DNA from: Undibacterium parvum
GTDB lineage: Bacteria; Pseudomonadota; Gammaproteobacteria; Burkholderiales; Burkholderiaceae_D
NCBI RefSeq assembly: GCF_003955735.1
Contig: NZ_CP034464.1
Span: forward strand, 1,178,001 to 1,242,000
Direction of reading: 5' to 3'
Length of the DNA: 64,000 nucleotides
The position numbers were made by a program, and so were the translations under genes. The notes under the pieces are model-generated. The model did no database searches. It was not told the origin of the DNA and saw only the letters and a program-made list of their open reading frames with translations. Shown here in pieces: positions 32,382-41,585 of this stretch (positions are counted from its first letter, which is position 1; each line of letters opens with the position of its first letter).

Positions 32382-34361
32382 CTATTTTACCAGTCGCAGC
32401 TCGGCTCTAGCGACGCTTTCGGCGCTGCCGCGCAGTACCACCACATCGGACTCCTGCAAGATCAGGCTTAACTCTGGCGATAAGCGATTTTTACCTCTGC
32501 GTATCGCCGTTACATCGACTTCCAGTTCAGCCAGATTGAGCTCTTCCAAACTCTTGCCCAAGCATTTAGCACGGCCACCGAGTACCACCGTATGCAGACG
32601 CAATTGCAGGTTTTCTGGGCCGTCACTCATATCGCTGGCGCCATGAAAAAATCCGCGCAAGGATTCATAACGTTCATCGCGCGCAGCTTGCACCTTATGT
32701 ACCACCCGCCGCAAAGGCACGCCCAACAAGACCAGCGCATGCGAGGCCAGCATCAGACTACCTTCCATCAATTCGGGCACCACCTCGGTGGCACCGGCGG
32801 CACGCAGCTTATCCAGATCAGTATCATCGTGACTACGCACAATGACCGGCAAACTGGGATGCAACTCATGCACCAGATGTAAAATTTTCAGTGCCGATTG
32901 GGTATTGGTATACGTCACCACCAAAGCCGCGGCGCGATTGATACCGGCCGCCAGCAAACTCTCGCGCCGCGCCGCATCGCCATACGAGACATTGGCACCG
33001 GCAATTTGCGCCTCACGGATACGATCCGGATCGAGATCGAGTGCGTGGTATTCAATATTTTCTTCCGCCAGCAAACGCGCCAGACTTTGGCCGCTACGTC
33101 CAAAGCCGGCAATAATCACATGCTTTTTCGCACTCATGCTGCGTGCCGCAATTTGCGTCAACGCCAGCGATTGCATCATCCATTCGTTAGCCGAGAGTTT
33201 CATCACGATCGCATCCGATTTTGCCAGAATAAACGGAGAGATCAACATCGACAACACCATGGATGCGAGTATCAATTGCAATAGTAGCGGATCTAACAAT
33301 TGCAATGCGCCCGCCTGATTGAGTAAGACAAAACCAAACTCGCCAGCCTGTGCCAAACCTAAACCAGTACGCAAGGCAACGCTGGTGGTATTGCCGAAAA
33401 GCCGGGCCAAAGCAGCGATCAAACCGAATTTCAACAACACGGGCACCACCAACAACAGCAACACCAGCCAGCCGTGCTCGATCACCAATCGCAAATTGAG
33501 TAACATCCCGACCGTGATAAAAAACAAGCCTAGCAACACATCGCGAAAAGATTTGATGTCCTCTTCCACCTGATGCTTGTATTCGGTTTCAGAAATCAAC
33601 ATGCCGGCAACGAATGCGCCCAGTGCTAGCGACAAGCCAGCGCGCTCGGTCAACCAGGCAGCACCCAAGGTAATGAGTAGCAGGTTTAACATGAACAACT
33701 CTTGCGAACGCCGCTTGACCACGATGCCGAACCAGCCACGGACTAATTTCTGCCCCAAAAACAACAACAAAAACAAGACCAAGGCGGCCTTGCCACCTGC
33801 CCATGCCAAAGTTTCAAACAGGTTGCCACTATGCGCCGCCAACGCTGGCACCAAAATTAACAGCGGCACCACGGCTAAATCCTGAAACAAGAGCACGCTA
33901 ATAATCTGTTTACCGTGCGGGCTTTCCAGCTCCATCTTCTCGGTGAGCATCTTAGAGACAATCGCGGTGGACGACATTGCCAGCGCGCCTCCTAAGGCAA
34001 ACGCAGCCTCCCAGCCTATTTTGAATTGCCCTGGTAAGTAATATGCAGCTGCCAAACCACACGACATCGCCATCACGATAGTGAGTATAACCTGCGCCAT
34101 CCCAAGGCCAAACACGGCGCGCCGCATAGACATCAACTTGGGCAAAGAAAACTCTAAGCCGATAGAGAACATCAAGAACACCACCCCAAACTCGGCCAAT
34201 TCATGGGTGGCAGAGCTGTCTTGCGCCAAGCCCAAGCCATGCGGCCCGACCAGAATACCGACCACCAGATACCCCAACATAGGCGGCAATTGCAGCATGC
34301 GAAAAGCCACGACACCGAGGACGGCGGCGCTTAGAAGTAGGAGTGTGGTGTCTAGAGCAGT
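32382..34361 (-). CDS. Kef-type monovalent cation/proton antiporter
   Basis: A 659-residue transporter of the CPA2 (KefB/KefC) family. A membrane domain with about 12 helices (from MTALDTTLLLLSAAVLGVVAFRML onward) is followed by a TrkA-N/RCK domain (VIIAGFGRSGQSLARLLAEENIEYHALDLD, about residues 400-520) and a TrkA-C-like C-terminal domain. Such proteins exchange K+ or Na+ for H+ across the inner membrane. Start 34361 is preferred because the first helix begins there; an in-frame start 63 bp further out adds an unlikely leader. The exact ion and any glutathione gating (KefC type) are not provable. Confidence 0.9.
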   Translation of the reverse strand, partial: TALDTTLLLLSAAVLGVVAFRMLQLPPMLGYLVVGILVGPHGLGLAQDSSATHELAEFGVVFLMFSIGLEFSLPKLMSMRRAVFGLGMAQVILTIVMAMSCGLAAAYYLPGQFKIGWEAAFALGGALAMSSTAIVSKMLTEKMELESPHGKQIISVLLFQDLAVVPLLILVPALAAHSGNLFETLAWAGGKAALVLFLLLFLGQKLVRGWFGIVVKRRSQELFMLNLLLITLGAAWLTERAGLSLALGAFVAGMLISETEYKHQVEEDIKSFRDVLLGLFFITVGMLLNLRLVIEHGWLVLLLLVVPVLLKFGLIAALARLFGNTTSVALRTGLGLAQAGEFGFVLLNQAGALQLLDPLLLQLILASMVLSMLISPFILAKSDAIVMKLSANEWMMQSLALTQIAARSMSAKKHVIIAGFGRSGQSLARLLAEENIEYHALDLDPDRIREAQIAGANVSYGDAARRESLLAAGINRAAALVVTYTNTQSALKILHLVHELHPSLPVIVRSHDDTDLDKLRAAGATEVVPELMEGSLMLASHALVLLGVPLRRVVHKVQAARDERYESLRGFFHGASDMSDGPENLQLRLHTVVLGGRAKCLGKSLEELNLAELEVDVTAIRRGKNRLSPELSLILQESDVVVLRGSAESVARAELRLVK

Positions 34362-34477
34362 CATATTTCTTATTATTGCCGATTTAGAGTGTGCCCAGAC
34401 CAACAAATGACGAACAATATTCATTTCTCTGTAACTGGCAGAGTTCTTGCTTAGACATTTTGGTTTATACTAAGGGC

Positions 34478-35512
34478 ATGAGTCCACTAGCCCCCCCCAC
34501 CCTCACCAGCAGCGCCGCAGCCGAGGCCGATGCGACTGCGCACGCCTTGCAACTAGCCTGCGAGACTTTACAGATAGAAGCCGATGCGGTACTCGCGCTG
34601 AGACAAAGACTGAGTGGCGCTGACGCAAGCGCATTCACGCAAGCGATGTCCTTACTACTGCATTGCGAAGGTCGCGTGGTGGTTTCTGGCATAGGCAAAT
34701 CCGGCCATATCGCGCGCAAGATTGCCGCCACCTTTGCCTCAACTGGCACCCCCGCATTTTTTGTGCATCCGGCTGAAGCGGCACACGGCGATCTGGGAAT
34801 GGTGACGCGCCAAGATGTGTTTATCGCGATCTCGTATTCTGGCGAGGCATCGGAATTGATGTCGATCTTACCGACCATCAAACGTCTGGGCGTGAAACTG
34901 ATCGCCATGACTGGCAAGCCTGAATCTAGTCTGGCCAAATTGTCCGATGTGCATTTGAACGTATTCGTAGATAAAGAAGCTTGCCCCTTGAATCTGGCAC
35001 CGACCGCCAGCACCACGGTGACTCTGGCCTTAGGCGATGCACTGGCTGTTGCAGTCCTCGACGCACGCGGTTTTCGCGAAGAAGATTTTGCGCGCTCACA
35101 TCCGGGCGGCACTCTTGGCCGCCGCCTGCTCACTCATGTGCGTGATGTCATGCGTACTGGCGAGGCAATTCCACAAGTTGCGCCCGAGACTAAGTTAAGC
35201 GCGGCGCTGCTGGAAATCACGCAAAAAGGCATGGCGATGACGGCCGTGGTCGATCCCGAACAACGCATCATAGGCGTTTTTACCGATGGTGACTTACGCC
35301 GCTTAATGGAAAAAACTCAGGATTTTTCACAAGTACGCATCGTCGACGTGATGCGTAAAAATCCCCGCAGCATACGGCCAGAGCAACTCGCGGTAGAAGC
35401 GGTTGAAGTCATGGAAACCCATCGTATCAACCAATTATTAGTGGCCGATGACAGCGGTAAGCTGGTCGGTGCTCTGCACATTCACGATCTGACTCGCGCT
35501 AAGGTGATTTAA
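34478..35512 (+). CDS. kdsD: Arabinose-5-phosphate isomerase
   Basis: A 344-residue enzyme that converts ribulose-5-phosphate to arabinose-5-phosphate, the first committed step of Kdo for LPS. A SIS domain (residues about 55-190: VVVSGIGKSGHIARKIAATFASTGTPAFFVHPAEAAHGDLGM) is followed by two CBS domains (about 215-344). ATG at 34478 follows AAGGG and fits the KdsD/KpsF start. It opens the tight operon kdsD-kdsC-lptC-lptA-lptB-rpoN. Confidence 0.95.
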   Translation: MSPLAPPTLTSSAAAEADATAHALQLACETLQIEADAVLALRQRLSGADASAFTQAMSLLLHCEGRVVVSGIGKSGHIARKIAATFASTGTPAFFVHPAEAAHGDLGMVTRQDVFIAISYSGEASELMSILPTIKRLGVKLIAMTGKPESSLAKLSDVHLNVFVDKEACPLNLAPTASTTVTLALGDALAVAVLDARGFREEDFARSHPGGTLGRRLLTHVRDVMRTGEAIPQVAPETKLSAALLEITQKGMAMTAVVDPEQRIIGVFTDGDLRRLMEKTQDFSQVRIVDVMRKNPRSIRPEQLAVEAVEVMETHRINQLLVADDSGKLVGALHIHDLTRAKVI

Positions 35513-36039
35513 TGACACTCGCTGCCCTGAAAAAAGCTGCCCAGGTAAAATTGATGATTTTTGACGTCGACGGTATCTTGACCGATGGCTGCCTGCATTT
35601 TGGCCCTGAGGGTGAAATGATGAAGAGCTTCAATGTGCTCGATGGCCAAGGCATCAAACTATTGCAACAGTCTGGCGTGATCACCGCCATCATCAGCGCG
35701 CGCCAATCAGCCATCGTGACCAAACGCGCTGCCGACCTGGGAATTACCCATGTCATGCAAGGCATACACGAAAAAAAAGCGGCGTTCCTGGAGCTAATCT
35801 CCATTTTGGGTATCAAAGCCGAGCACTGCGGCTACATCGGTGATGATGTGATCGACTTACCAGTTTTATCCCGGGTTGGCTTTTCTGCCAGCGTACCGAA
35901 TGCACATGCCGAAGTAAAGTCACGGGTGCATTACCTCACTCAGGCGCAAGGCGGCAATGGTGCGGCACGGGAAGTTTGCGATTTTATTTTGCAGGCTCAA
36001 GGCCGTTACGATAGTGTCTTAGCTAATTTTCTGGCATGA
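35512..36039 (+). CDS. kdsC: 3-deoxy-D-manno-octulosonate 8-phosphate phosphatase
   Basis: A 175-residue HAD-superfamily phosphatase that dephosphorylates Kdo-8-P. The MIFDVDGILTDG motif holds the nucleophile Asp, and GYIGDDVIDLPVL the Mg-binding acidic residues, as in short cap-less KdsC. It overlaps the kdsD stop by one base and is overlapped by the lptC start (ATGA), indicating tight coupling in the operon. Confidence 0.96.
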   Translation: MTLAALKKAAQVKLMIFDVDGILTDGCLHFGPEGEMMKSFNVLDGQGIKLLQQSGVITAIISARQSAIVTKRAADLGITHVMQGIHEKKAAFLELISILGIKAEHCGYIGDDVIDLPVLSRVGFSASVPNAHAEVKSRVHYLTQAQGGNGAAREVCDFILQAQGRYDSVLANFLA

Positions 36040-36677
36040 AATATCATCTTACTGCCGATCGATTTCGCATTTGGCTAGGCGTCGTCTTGCTAGCCTTAGT
36101 TACCCTGGGTAGTTTTTGGATACTCAAAACTTTGCGTCAAAATGGTGACGAGGCGAATGCGCGCCGCAGCGTGCGTAGTGAGCCTGACTACTATGTTGAA
36201 AGATTTAATTTCATACGTTTGCCAAATAATGGGCAGGCCAATGTCAGCATAGTCGGCGACAAGCTCACTCATTATCCACGCAGCGATGATCTGGAAATCC
36301 AACAAGCGCGCATCACCAGTTTTTCCGCGGATAAATCACCGATGTATATCCGTGCCTTGCGCGCAGTAATCGAGCAAAAATCGACACTAACATCGCCCAT
36401 ACGCGAGCATGATCAAATTCATTTACTCGGCGATGTACAGGTCGATAGACCGGCCACCAGCACCTCGAGCTTCATGCAATTGAACACCGACTATCTATTG
36501 GTTTTACCAGATGAAAACACCATGAAAACCGACACCGCGGTGACGATGACGACAAGCACATCGGAAGTGCACGCGGTTGGCATGACAGCCGACAACAATA
36601 CCCAGCAAGTGGAGTTACTTAGCAAAGTAAGAGCGCGTTTCAGTCGCGCCGGCACGTCCCCAAAACCCCAGTCTTAA
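36036..36677 (+). CDS. lptC: LPS export system protein LptC
   Basis: A 213-residue bitopic inner-membrane protein that links the LptBFG transporter to LptA in LPS transport. A single N-terminal transmembrane helix (IWLGVVLLALVTLGSFWIL) is followed by a periplasmic beta-jelly-roll-type domain (PDYYVERFNFIRLPNNGQANVSIVGDKLTHYP). The ATGA overlap with kdsC places it in the kdsD-lptB operon. LptC is fast evolving and the call rests on topology, the DYYVE-type start of the domain and the position before lptA. Confidence 0.9.
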   Translation: MKYHLTADRFRIWLGVVLLALVTLGSFWILKTLRQNGDEANARRSVRSEPDYYVERFNFIRLPNNGQANVSIVGDKLTHYPRSDDLEIQQARITSFSADKSPMYIRALRAVIEQKSTLTSPIREHDQIHLLGDVQVDRPATSTSSFMQLNTDYLLVLPDENTMKTDTAVTMTTSTSEVHAVGMTADNNTQQVELLSKVRARFSRAGTSPKPQS

Positions 36678-36699
36678 AGTAAATCAGGAAAAATTTTCT

Positions 36700-37293
36700 A
36701 TGTATGCCATCCGCAATTCAGGCCTGAGTTATCTCGGCCAATTAACGATATCGCTGTGTTTTCTGGCGCCTGTAGCTTGTGCTCATGCCGAGAAAGCCGA
36801 CAGTCAAAAAGAAACCAATATTGAAGCTGAACTTTCCAATTCTGATGGCAAGAAAAACGTCACTACCCTTACCGGCGACGTGGTATTGACGCGCGGCACG
36901 CTGATAGTCAAATCGGATCGCGCCGTGATTACCCAAACTGCCGACGAGCACATGAATGTGGTGCTCACCAGTAAACCGGGAAAGCAAAATTTCTTCCGGC
37001 AAAAACGCGATGGTGGCGATGATTTATGGGTAGAGGGCGTGGCCGATCGCATCGAATACGACGATAAAACTGAATTAGTCAGGTTTATCTCGAAGGCACG
37101 TGTCAAGTATCTAGAAGGCAAAAAAGTCACGCAAGAGCAAGAAGGAGAGTTTCTTTCTTACGATAGCCTCAATGACGTGTTTGTTGCGACAAACAGCATA
37201 AACGGCACTCATGTGCCAGGTGCTGGTCGCGTGAAATTGACGCTGCAACCCAAGCTGGCAAAACCAGTCAATCTTGTTACTCCGATCAAATAA
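36700..37293 (+). CDS. lptA: LPS transport periplasmic protein LptA
   Basis: A 197-residue periplasmic protein with signal peptide (to about the AHA motif near residue 30) and an OstA/LptA beta-domain (VTTLTGDVVLTRGTLIVKSDRAVITQ, then GVADRIEYDDKTELVRFISKARVKYLEGKK). It bridges LptC and LptDE in moving LPS to the outer membrane. It lies between lptC (22-bp gap) and lptB, whose start follows one base after the lptA stop. Confidence 0.94.
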   Translation: MYAIRNSGLSYLGQLTISLCFLAPVACAHAEKADSQKETNIEAELSNSDGKKNVTTLTGDVVLTRGTLIVKSDRAVITQTADEHMNVVLTSKPGKQNFFRQKRDGGDDLWVEGVADRIEYDDKTELVRFISKARVKYLEGKKVTQEQEGEFLSYDSLNDVFVATNSINGTHVPGAGRVKLTLQPKLAKPVNLVTPIK

Positions 37294-37294
37294 T

Positions 37295-38038
37295 ATGACT
37301 AGTACACTCGTCATTCAGGGTTTGCAAAAACGCTATGGGGCGCGCCAGGTGGTGCGCGATGTTTCTTTAGAAGTGAAAAGTGGCGAAGTAGTCGGCTTAC
37401 TCGGCCCCAATGGCGCGGGTAAGACCACCTCCTTCTATATGATCGTCGGCTTAGTCCCCTCAGATGCGGGGAAAATCGATATCGACGGCGTTGATATCTC
37501 GCGCCTACCGATACACCAGCGCGCCAAACTTGGCCTATCTTACTTGCCACAGGAGGCGTCGGTATTTCGCAAGTTGTCGGTGGAAGACAATATCCGTGCG
37601 GTACTCGAATTACAAACCGATGAACACGGAAAATCTTTAAGTAAAGCCGCCATCGAACAGCGTCTCGATGCCTTGCTCAATGACTTGCAAATCGAAGGCT
37701 TGCGAGAAAATCCAGCGCTCTCTTTGTCTGGCGGTGAACGCAGACGGGTAGAAATTGCCCGTGCACTGGCAACCAATCCGCGCTTCGTTCTGCTCGATGA
37801 ACCGTTTGCCGGGGTCGATCCGATTGCGGTCATAGAGATACAACGCATCGTGGCTTTCCTGAAAAAACGCGGCATAGGCGTCTTGATCACCGATCACAAT
37901 GTGCGTGAAACCTTAGGCATTTGCGACCACGCCTGCATCATTAATCAGGGTGCGGTATTAGCCAGTGGTAGTCCGCAAGAAATCATCAGCAATGAATCGG
38001 TCAGGCGCGTCTATTTGGGAGAGCATTTCCGCATGTAG
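37295..38038 (+). CDS. lptB: LPS export ABC ATPase LptB
   Basis: A 247-residue ATPase energising LPS extraction. Walker A GPNGAGKTT (about residues 40-48), signature LSLSGGERRRVEIARAL and Walker B FVLLDEPFAGVDP are complete. Start ATG at 37295 is just after the lptA stop (TAATATG); an alternative in-frame ATG seven codons earlier overlaps lptA. The LptFG permease partners are encoded elsewhere, as is usual. Confidence 0.97.
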   Translation: MTSTLVIQGLQKRYGARQVVRDVSLEVKSGEVVGLLGPNGAGKTTSFYMIVGLVPSDAGKIDIDGVDISRLPIHQRAKLGLSYLPQEASVFRKLSVEDNIRAVLELQTDEHGKSLSKAAIEQRLDALLNDLQIEGLRENPALSLSGGERRRVEIARALATNPRFVLLDEPFAGVDPIAVIEIQRIVAFLKKRGIGVLITDHNVRETLGICDHACIINQGAVLASGSPQEIISNESVRRVYLGEHFRM

Positions 38039-38055
38039 CGGAAATCATTATCGGC

Positions 38056-39543
38056 ATGAAGCAAAGCCTACAGCTACGCACCTCGCAACATCTGGCGCTC
38101 ACGCCACAATTGCAGCAATCGATACGGCTACTGCAATTGTCTACGCTAGAACTGCATCAAGAGCTAGAAAACTTGCTGATAGAAAATCCCATGCTGGAGC
38201 GGGTTGATAATCCTCTCGATAGCGCGGTACGCTTGTTGGCGGACGGCGCTATTGGCAGTACAGAATCACGCTCAGAAACGGAGTTCGGGGTCAGCCCCGT
38301 TGATGATCAGAATAATGCAAGTAGCGATTCGGGCGAAGTCTCTGAAGTCAGTAATCCTAGCGACAGTACCAGTCCTAGCGAAACCGACTGGAGTTTTGAT
38401 GACGCTCCGCAAGGCAGTAAATCCTCAGAAGAAGATGAGGGAAGACCGCAATTAGAAGCGGCGCATATTTCCCTAAAAGAACATTTGCTAGAGCAGATGC
38501 GCCTGAATCTGCGTGAACCACGCGATCTGGCCTTGGTGGAATTGGTGATCGATGCTCTCGATGACAGCGGCTATCTGATCGAGAGTCTGGAAGATATTCA
38601 TTCCAGCATTCCGCTAGAACTCTTGGTCGAACCTGAAGAACTCAATTTTGCCTTGTTTATGGTGCAAAGTTTTGACCCGCCAGGAGTGGGCGCTCGCAAC
38701 TGCGCTGAGTGCCTGGCGCTGCAGATCAAACGTCTGCCCAAAATCCCTTTCGTCACCCGCCGCCTCGCACTTGCCATAGTAGAAACGCAAATAGGCTTAT
38801 TTGCGCAACGCGATTTTGCTCGCTTAAAGAAAATTTTTAATTGCGACGATGAAGATTTGCGTGAAGCGCAGGTGGTGATACGTTTGTGCAAACCCAAACC
38901 TGGCGCCGAGTTTGCCGCCAGCAGTTCTGATTATGTGGTGCCAGATGTGATCGTCAGCAAATCGGCTGACGGCTGGCAAGTGGTATTGAACCAAGACATC
39001 ATGCCTAAGCTGCGCGTGAATAGCATGTATGCCAATATCATGAAGCAAAATCGTGGCGATGGCAGCCTTACCCCGCAGTTACAGGAAGCACGTTGGCTGA
39101 TCAAAAATATGCGACAACGTTTCGAGACTATCTTGCGTGTTTCGCAAGCGATAGTTGAAAGACAACGTAACTTTTTCACACATGGAGCGGTCGCGATGCG
39201 CCCTCTTGTTTTGCGCGAAATTGCTGATACACTGGGTTTACATGAGAGTACAATTTCTCGTGTGACCACTCAGAAATACATGCTGACCCCACATGGTATG
39301 TTTGAGCTGAAGTATTTTTTCGGTAGCCACGTCGCCACTGAAACCGGGGGAGAAGCATCATCAACGGCGATACGAGCACTCATCAAACAATTGATAGGAG
39401 CAGAAAACCAGAAAAGCCCACTCTCTGATAGCAAGATTGCAGACATGCTGGGTGAACAAGGGATGGTCATTGCGCGCCGCACAGTCGCCAAGTACCGCGA
39501 AGCCCTTAAAATTCCACCAGTCAGCTTGCGAAAATCTTTGTAA
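38056..39543 (+). CDS. rpoN: RNA polymerase sigma-54 factor
   Basis: A 495-residue sigma-54. The glutamine-rich N-terminal region MKQSLQLRTSQHLALTPQLQQSIRLLQLS binds the activators and core. A core-binding domain follows (about residues 135-330). The C-terminal RpoN box is ARRTVAKYREAL, preceded by the helix-turn-helix HESTISRVTTQKYMLTPHG. An acidic linker of about 60 residues (EDEGRPQLEAAHI region) is present. It sits 17 bp after lptB, the standard arrangement. Confidence 0.98.
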   Translation: MKQSLQLRTSQHLALTPQLQQSIRLLQLSTLELHQELENLLIENPMLERVDNPLDSAVRLLADGAIGSTESRSETEFGVSPVDDQNNASSDSGEVSEVSNPSDSTSPSETDWSFDDAPQGSKSSEEDEGRPQLEAAHISLKEHLLEQMRLNLREPRDLALVELVIDALDDSGYLIESLEDIHSSIPLELLVEPEELNFALFMVQSFDPPGVGARNCAECLALQIKRLPKIPFVTRRLALAIVETQIGLFAQRDFARLKKIFNCDDEDLREAQVVIRLCKPKPGAEFAASSSDYVVPDVIVSKSADGWQVVLNQDIMPKLRVNSMYANIMKQNRGDGSLTPQLQEARWLIKNMRQRFETILRVSQAIVERQRNFFTHGAVAMRPLVLREIADTLGLHESTISRVTTQKYMLTPHGMFELKYFFGSHVATETGGEASSTAIRALIKQLIGAENQKSPLSDSKIADMLGEQGMVIARRTVAKYREALKIPPVSLRKSL

Positions 39544-39552
39544 ATATTGTTC

Positions 39553-39580
39553 TTGAAATTTTGCCTTAAATTGCTATATA
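39553..39580 (+). promoter_or_regulatory. Candidate sigma-70 promoter for hpf
   Basis: TTGAAA, a 16-bp spacer and TATATA lie about 85 bp upstream of the hpf ATG, after the rpoN stop, so hpf can be expressed independently of the rpoN operon. Confidence 0.5.
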
Positions 39581-39664
39581 TGATTTAGCTCAAACAGGTT
39601 TTTCAGATTGGGCCCATAGTAATAGCGATAGTGTCATCAAGTAACATCACCATAGGAGCGTTTT

Positions 39665-40009
39665 ATGAATCTCACCATCAGTGGTCATCACCTTGAAGTA
39701 ACTCCTGCAATTCGTGAACATGTACAAAATAAGCTAGAACGTATCAGGCGACACTTCGATCAAGTCATTGATATCGCCGTCACCCTGACGGTCGACAAGC
39801 TCCGAGAAAAGGACAAACGTCATAAGGCAGATATTAATCTGCACATCAGCGGTAAAGATATCCACGTAGAAAGTCTGGCGCATGATCTGTATGCAGCCAT
39901 CGACACTCTGGTAGACAAACTAGATAGACAGGTCATTAAACACAAAGACAAAATTCAGGAACATCCGCATCAAGCGATCAAACATATTCCTGATCCAGCC
40001 TCAGTGTAA
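39665..40009 (+). CDS. hpf: Ribosome hibernation promoting factor (short HPF)
   Basis: A 114-residue protein of the HPF/YfiA ribosome-associated inhibitor family. It starts [31 protein letters not shown] and has the conserved basic [23 protein letters not shown] centre. It binds 30S subunits in stationary phase and promotes inactive 100S dimers. It lies downstream of rpoN as in most Betaproteobacteria and is followed by a strong terminator. Notably, the expected ptsN-hprK-rapZ genes do not follow. Confidence 0.96.
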   Translation: MNLTISGHHLEVTPAIREHVQNKLERIRRHFDQVIDIAVTLTVDKLREKDKRHKADINLHISGKDIHVESLAHDLYAAIDTLVDKLDRQVIKHKDKIQEHPHQAIKHIPDPASV

Positions 40010-40040
40010 GACTAGCAACCCGCAAAGGGAATCCAAAACT

Positions 40041-40065
40041 AGGACGCTCATCAGCGTCCTTTTTT
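40041..40065 (+). terminator. Intrinsic terminator after hpf
   Basis: Stem AGGACGCT / AGCGTCCT with a 4-nt loop and a six-T tail. The following 40066-40393 holds only REP copy 5 and no gene. Confidence 0.88.
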
Positions 40066-40271
40066 GTTTCCGTCTAGAATCCACCTCCACGACAAGACTG
40101 GTTTGTACGCTTCCTTGGCAAGCTGCGCAGCATCGCCCTTTTCCAATCGCCCCCAGATTCATTGTCTATCCAGCTAAAAAATGGATAAAATGACAGTCTC
40201 AATTAAGTTAAAAATCACTGCGAAAGCATACGGCAAGTCGAGTTTTTTGTGTTTCAAAAGTAGGCATGCCT

Positions 40272-40335
40272 GTCGCACACTGTTTATGCGGGTTTCCAGC
40301 CTATCTAGCCGGTAAGCCGCATGCAGATTGCGCGA
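40272..40335. repeat. REP-like hairpin repeat, copy 5
   Basis: Arms GTCGCACACTGTTTATGCGGG and the partly complementary GCCGCATGCAGATTGCGCGA, with the family loop TTTCCAGCCTATCTAGCC. It lies between hpf and the enoyl-CoA hydratase gene. Confidence 0.6.
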
Positions 40336-40393
40336 CCAGGCAGGCACTCTTGGACTTTCTTATTTCCATCACCTTCGTGGCAAGCCAAATTCT

Positions 40394-41485
40394 ATGAATA
40401 ATCACGTACAGAGCGTTATACAAAATCGTATCGGTTTCATCACCTTAGATAGGCCAAAAGCCCTCAACTCGCTCTCCTTAGAGATGGTGCGCAGCATCAC
40501 CGCCCTACTTTTACAATGGAAAGATAGTGAGGAAGTTACTGCGGTCTTTATCCACAGCAGCAGCGAAAAGGCATTTTGCGCCGGCGGCGACATACGCTTT
40601 TTTTACGATGTAGGCACCGCCACACCTAAGGGCGACAGTGCCTTGCTGGAAGATTTTTTTAGCGAAGAATACGCCTTAAATCATTTAATCCATTTTTACC
40701 CTAAGCCCTATGTGGCCCTGCTAAACGGCGTAGTCATGGGTGGCGGCATGGGCATCGCCCAAGCGGGCCCAGCTTGTCGTCTCAGAATAGTCACAGAACG
40801 CACTAAGATGGCCATGCCTGAAGTAAATATTGGGCTATTCCCAGATGTGGGCGGCAGCTATTTTCTGGCGCGTAGCCCGGGAGAAATTGGTACCTACCTA
40901 GGAATGACGGGTGAAATCATCAATGCTGCGGATGCACTGTATGCTGATTTGGCAGACGTGTATATTCCTACAGCGGCCTTACCCGCCTTGATGGACTTGT
41001 TGCGCACTAGCAGCGCAACGGATATTCGTGATCTGATCCGTGCGTTTGCCGCTCCGTATGCCGAACAAGCTATTCCTGAAGAAAGTACACTGGCCAAAAA
41101 TCGCGCCGCGATAGACTTACATTTTGCTGGGAAAGATACAGGGAAAGTCTTGGCTTCACTAGCGCAGGATCAGACCGAATTTGCCAGGCAGACCAGCATC
41201 CTGATGCAGAAACGTTCGCCTTTGTTGATGGCCGTCACACTCGAGCAATTGCGGCGCGGTGCAAAGATGAGCGTGGCAGAATGTTTGCGCATGGAACGTA
41301 CTATGGTGCGCCATTGCTTCAAACACGGTGAGGTCTTAGAGGGCGTGAGGGCCTTGGTGGTGGACAAAGACTATGCGCCGCGCTGGTCACCAGCCAGCTT
41401 AGAGCTAATCGACGAAGCCTTAATACTCAGCTTTTTCGAACCAGTCTGGCCGGATTACGCCCACCCTTTACGCGATCTGCTGTAG
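40394..41485 (+). CDS. Enoyl-CoA hydratase/isomerase family protein (3-hydroxyisobutyryl-CoA hydrolase type)
   Basis: A 363-residue crotonase-superfamily protein. NRIGFITLDRPKALNSLSLEM is the start of the fold. The oxyanion-hole loops are AFCAGGDIRFFYDV and LNGVVMGGGMGIA, and EVNIGLFPDVGGSYFLARSPGEIGTYLGMTGE is characteristic of HIBYL-CoA hydrolases rather than short hydratases (length near 360 fits). It probably takes part in valine catabolism. Start 40394 is preferred; a longer frame from 40328 overlaps the repeat element. Confidence 0.87.
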   Translation: MNNHVQSVIQNRIGFITLDRPKALNSLSLEMVRSITALLLQWKDSEEVTAVFIHSSSEKAFCAGGDIRFFYDVGTATPKGDSALLEDFFSEEYALNHLIHFYPKPYVALLNGVVMGGGMGIAQAGPACRLRIVTERTKMAMPEVNIGLFPDVGGSYFLARSPGEIGTYLGMTGEIINAADALYADLADVYIPTAALPALMDLLRTSSATDIRDLIRAFAAPYAEQAIPEESTLAKNRAAIDLHFAGKDTGKVLASLAQDQTEFARQTSILMQKRSPLLMAVTLEQLRRGAKMSVAECLRMERTMVRHCFKHGEVLEGVRALVVDKDYAPRWSPASLELIDEALILSFFEPVWPDYAHPLRDLL

Positions 41486-41498
41486 CCAAATTTTTGAT

Positions 41499-41530
41499 CG
41501 CTAAGTGCTGGGTTTGCCAGGCACTTAGCG
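41499..41530. terminator. Hairpin between convergent genes
   Basis: CGCTAAGTGC / GCACTTAGCG with a TGG...CCA inner pair, followed on the plus strand by TTT. It lies 14 bp after the hydrolase-type gene and faces the DUF4197 gene, so it may act in both directions. Confidence 0.7.
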
Positions 41531-41585
41531 TTTCAGACTAGCAGCAAGAGTAATGTAAACTCTGCCGCCAAATTCGTGACACAAC

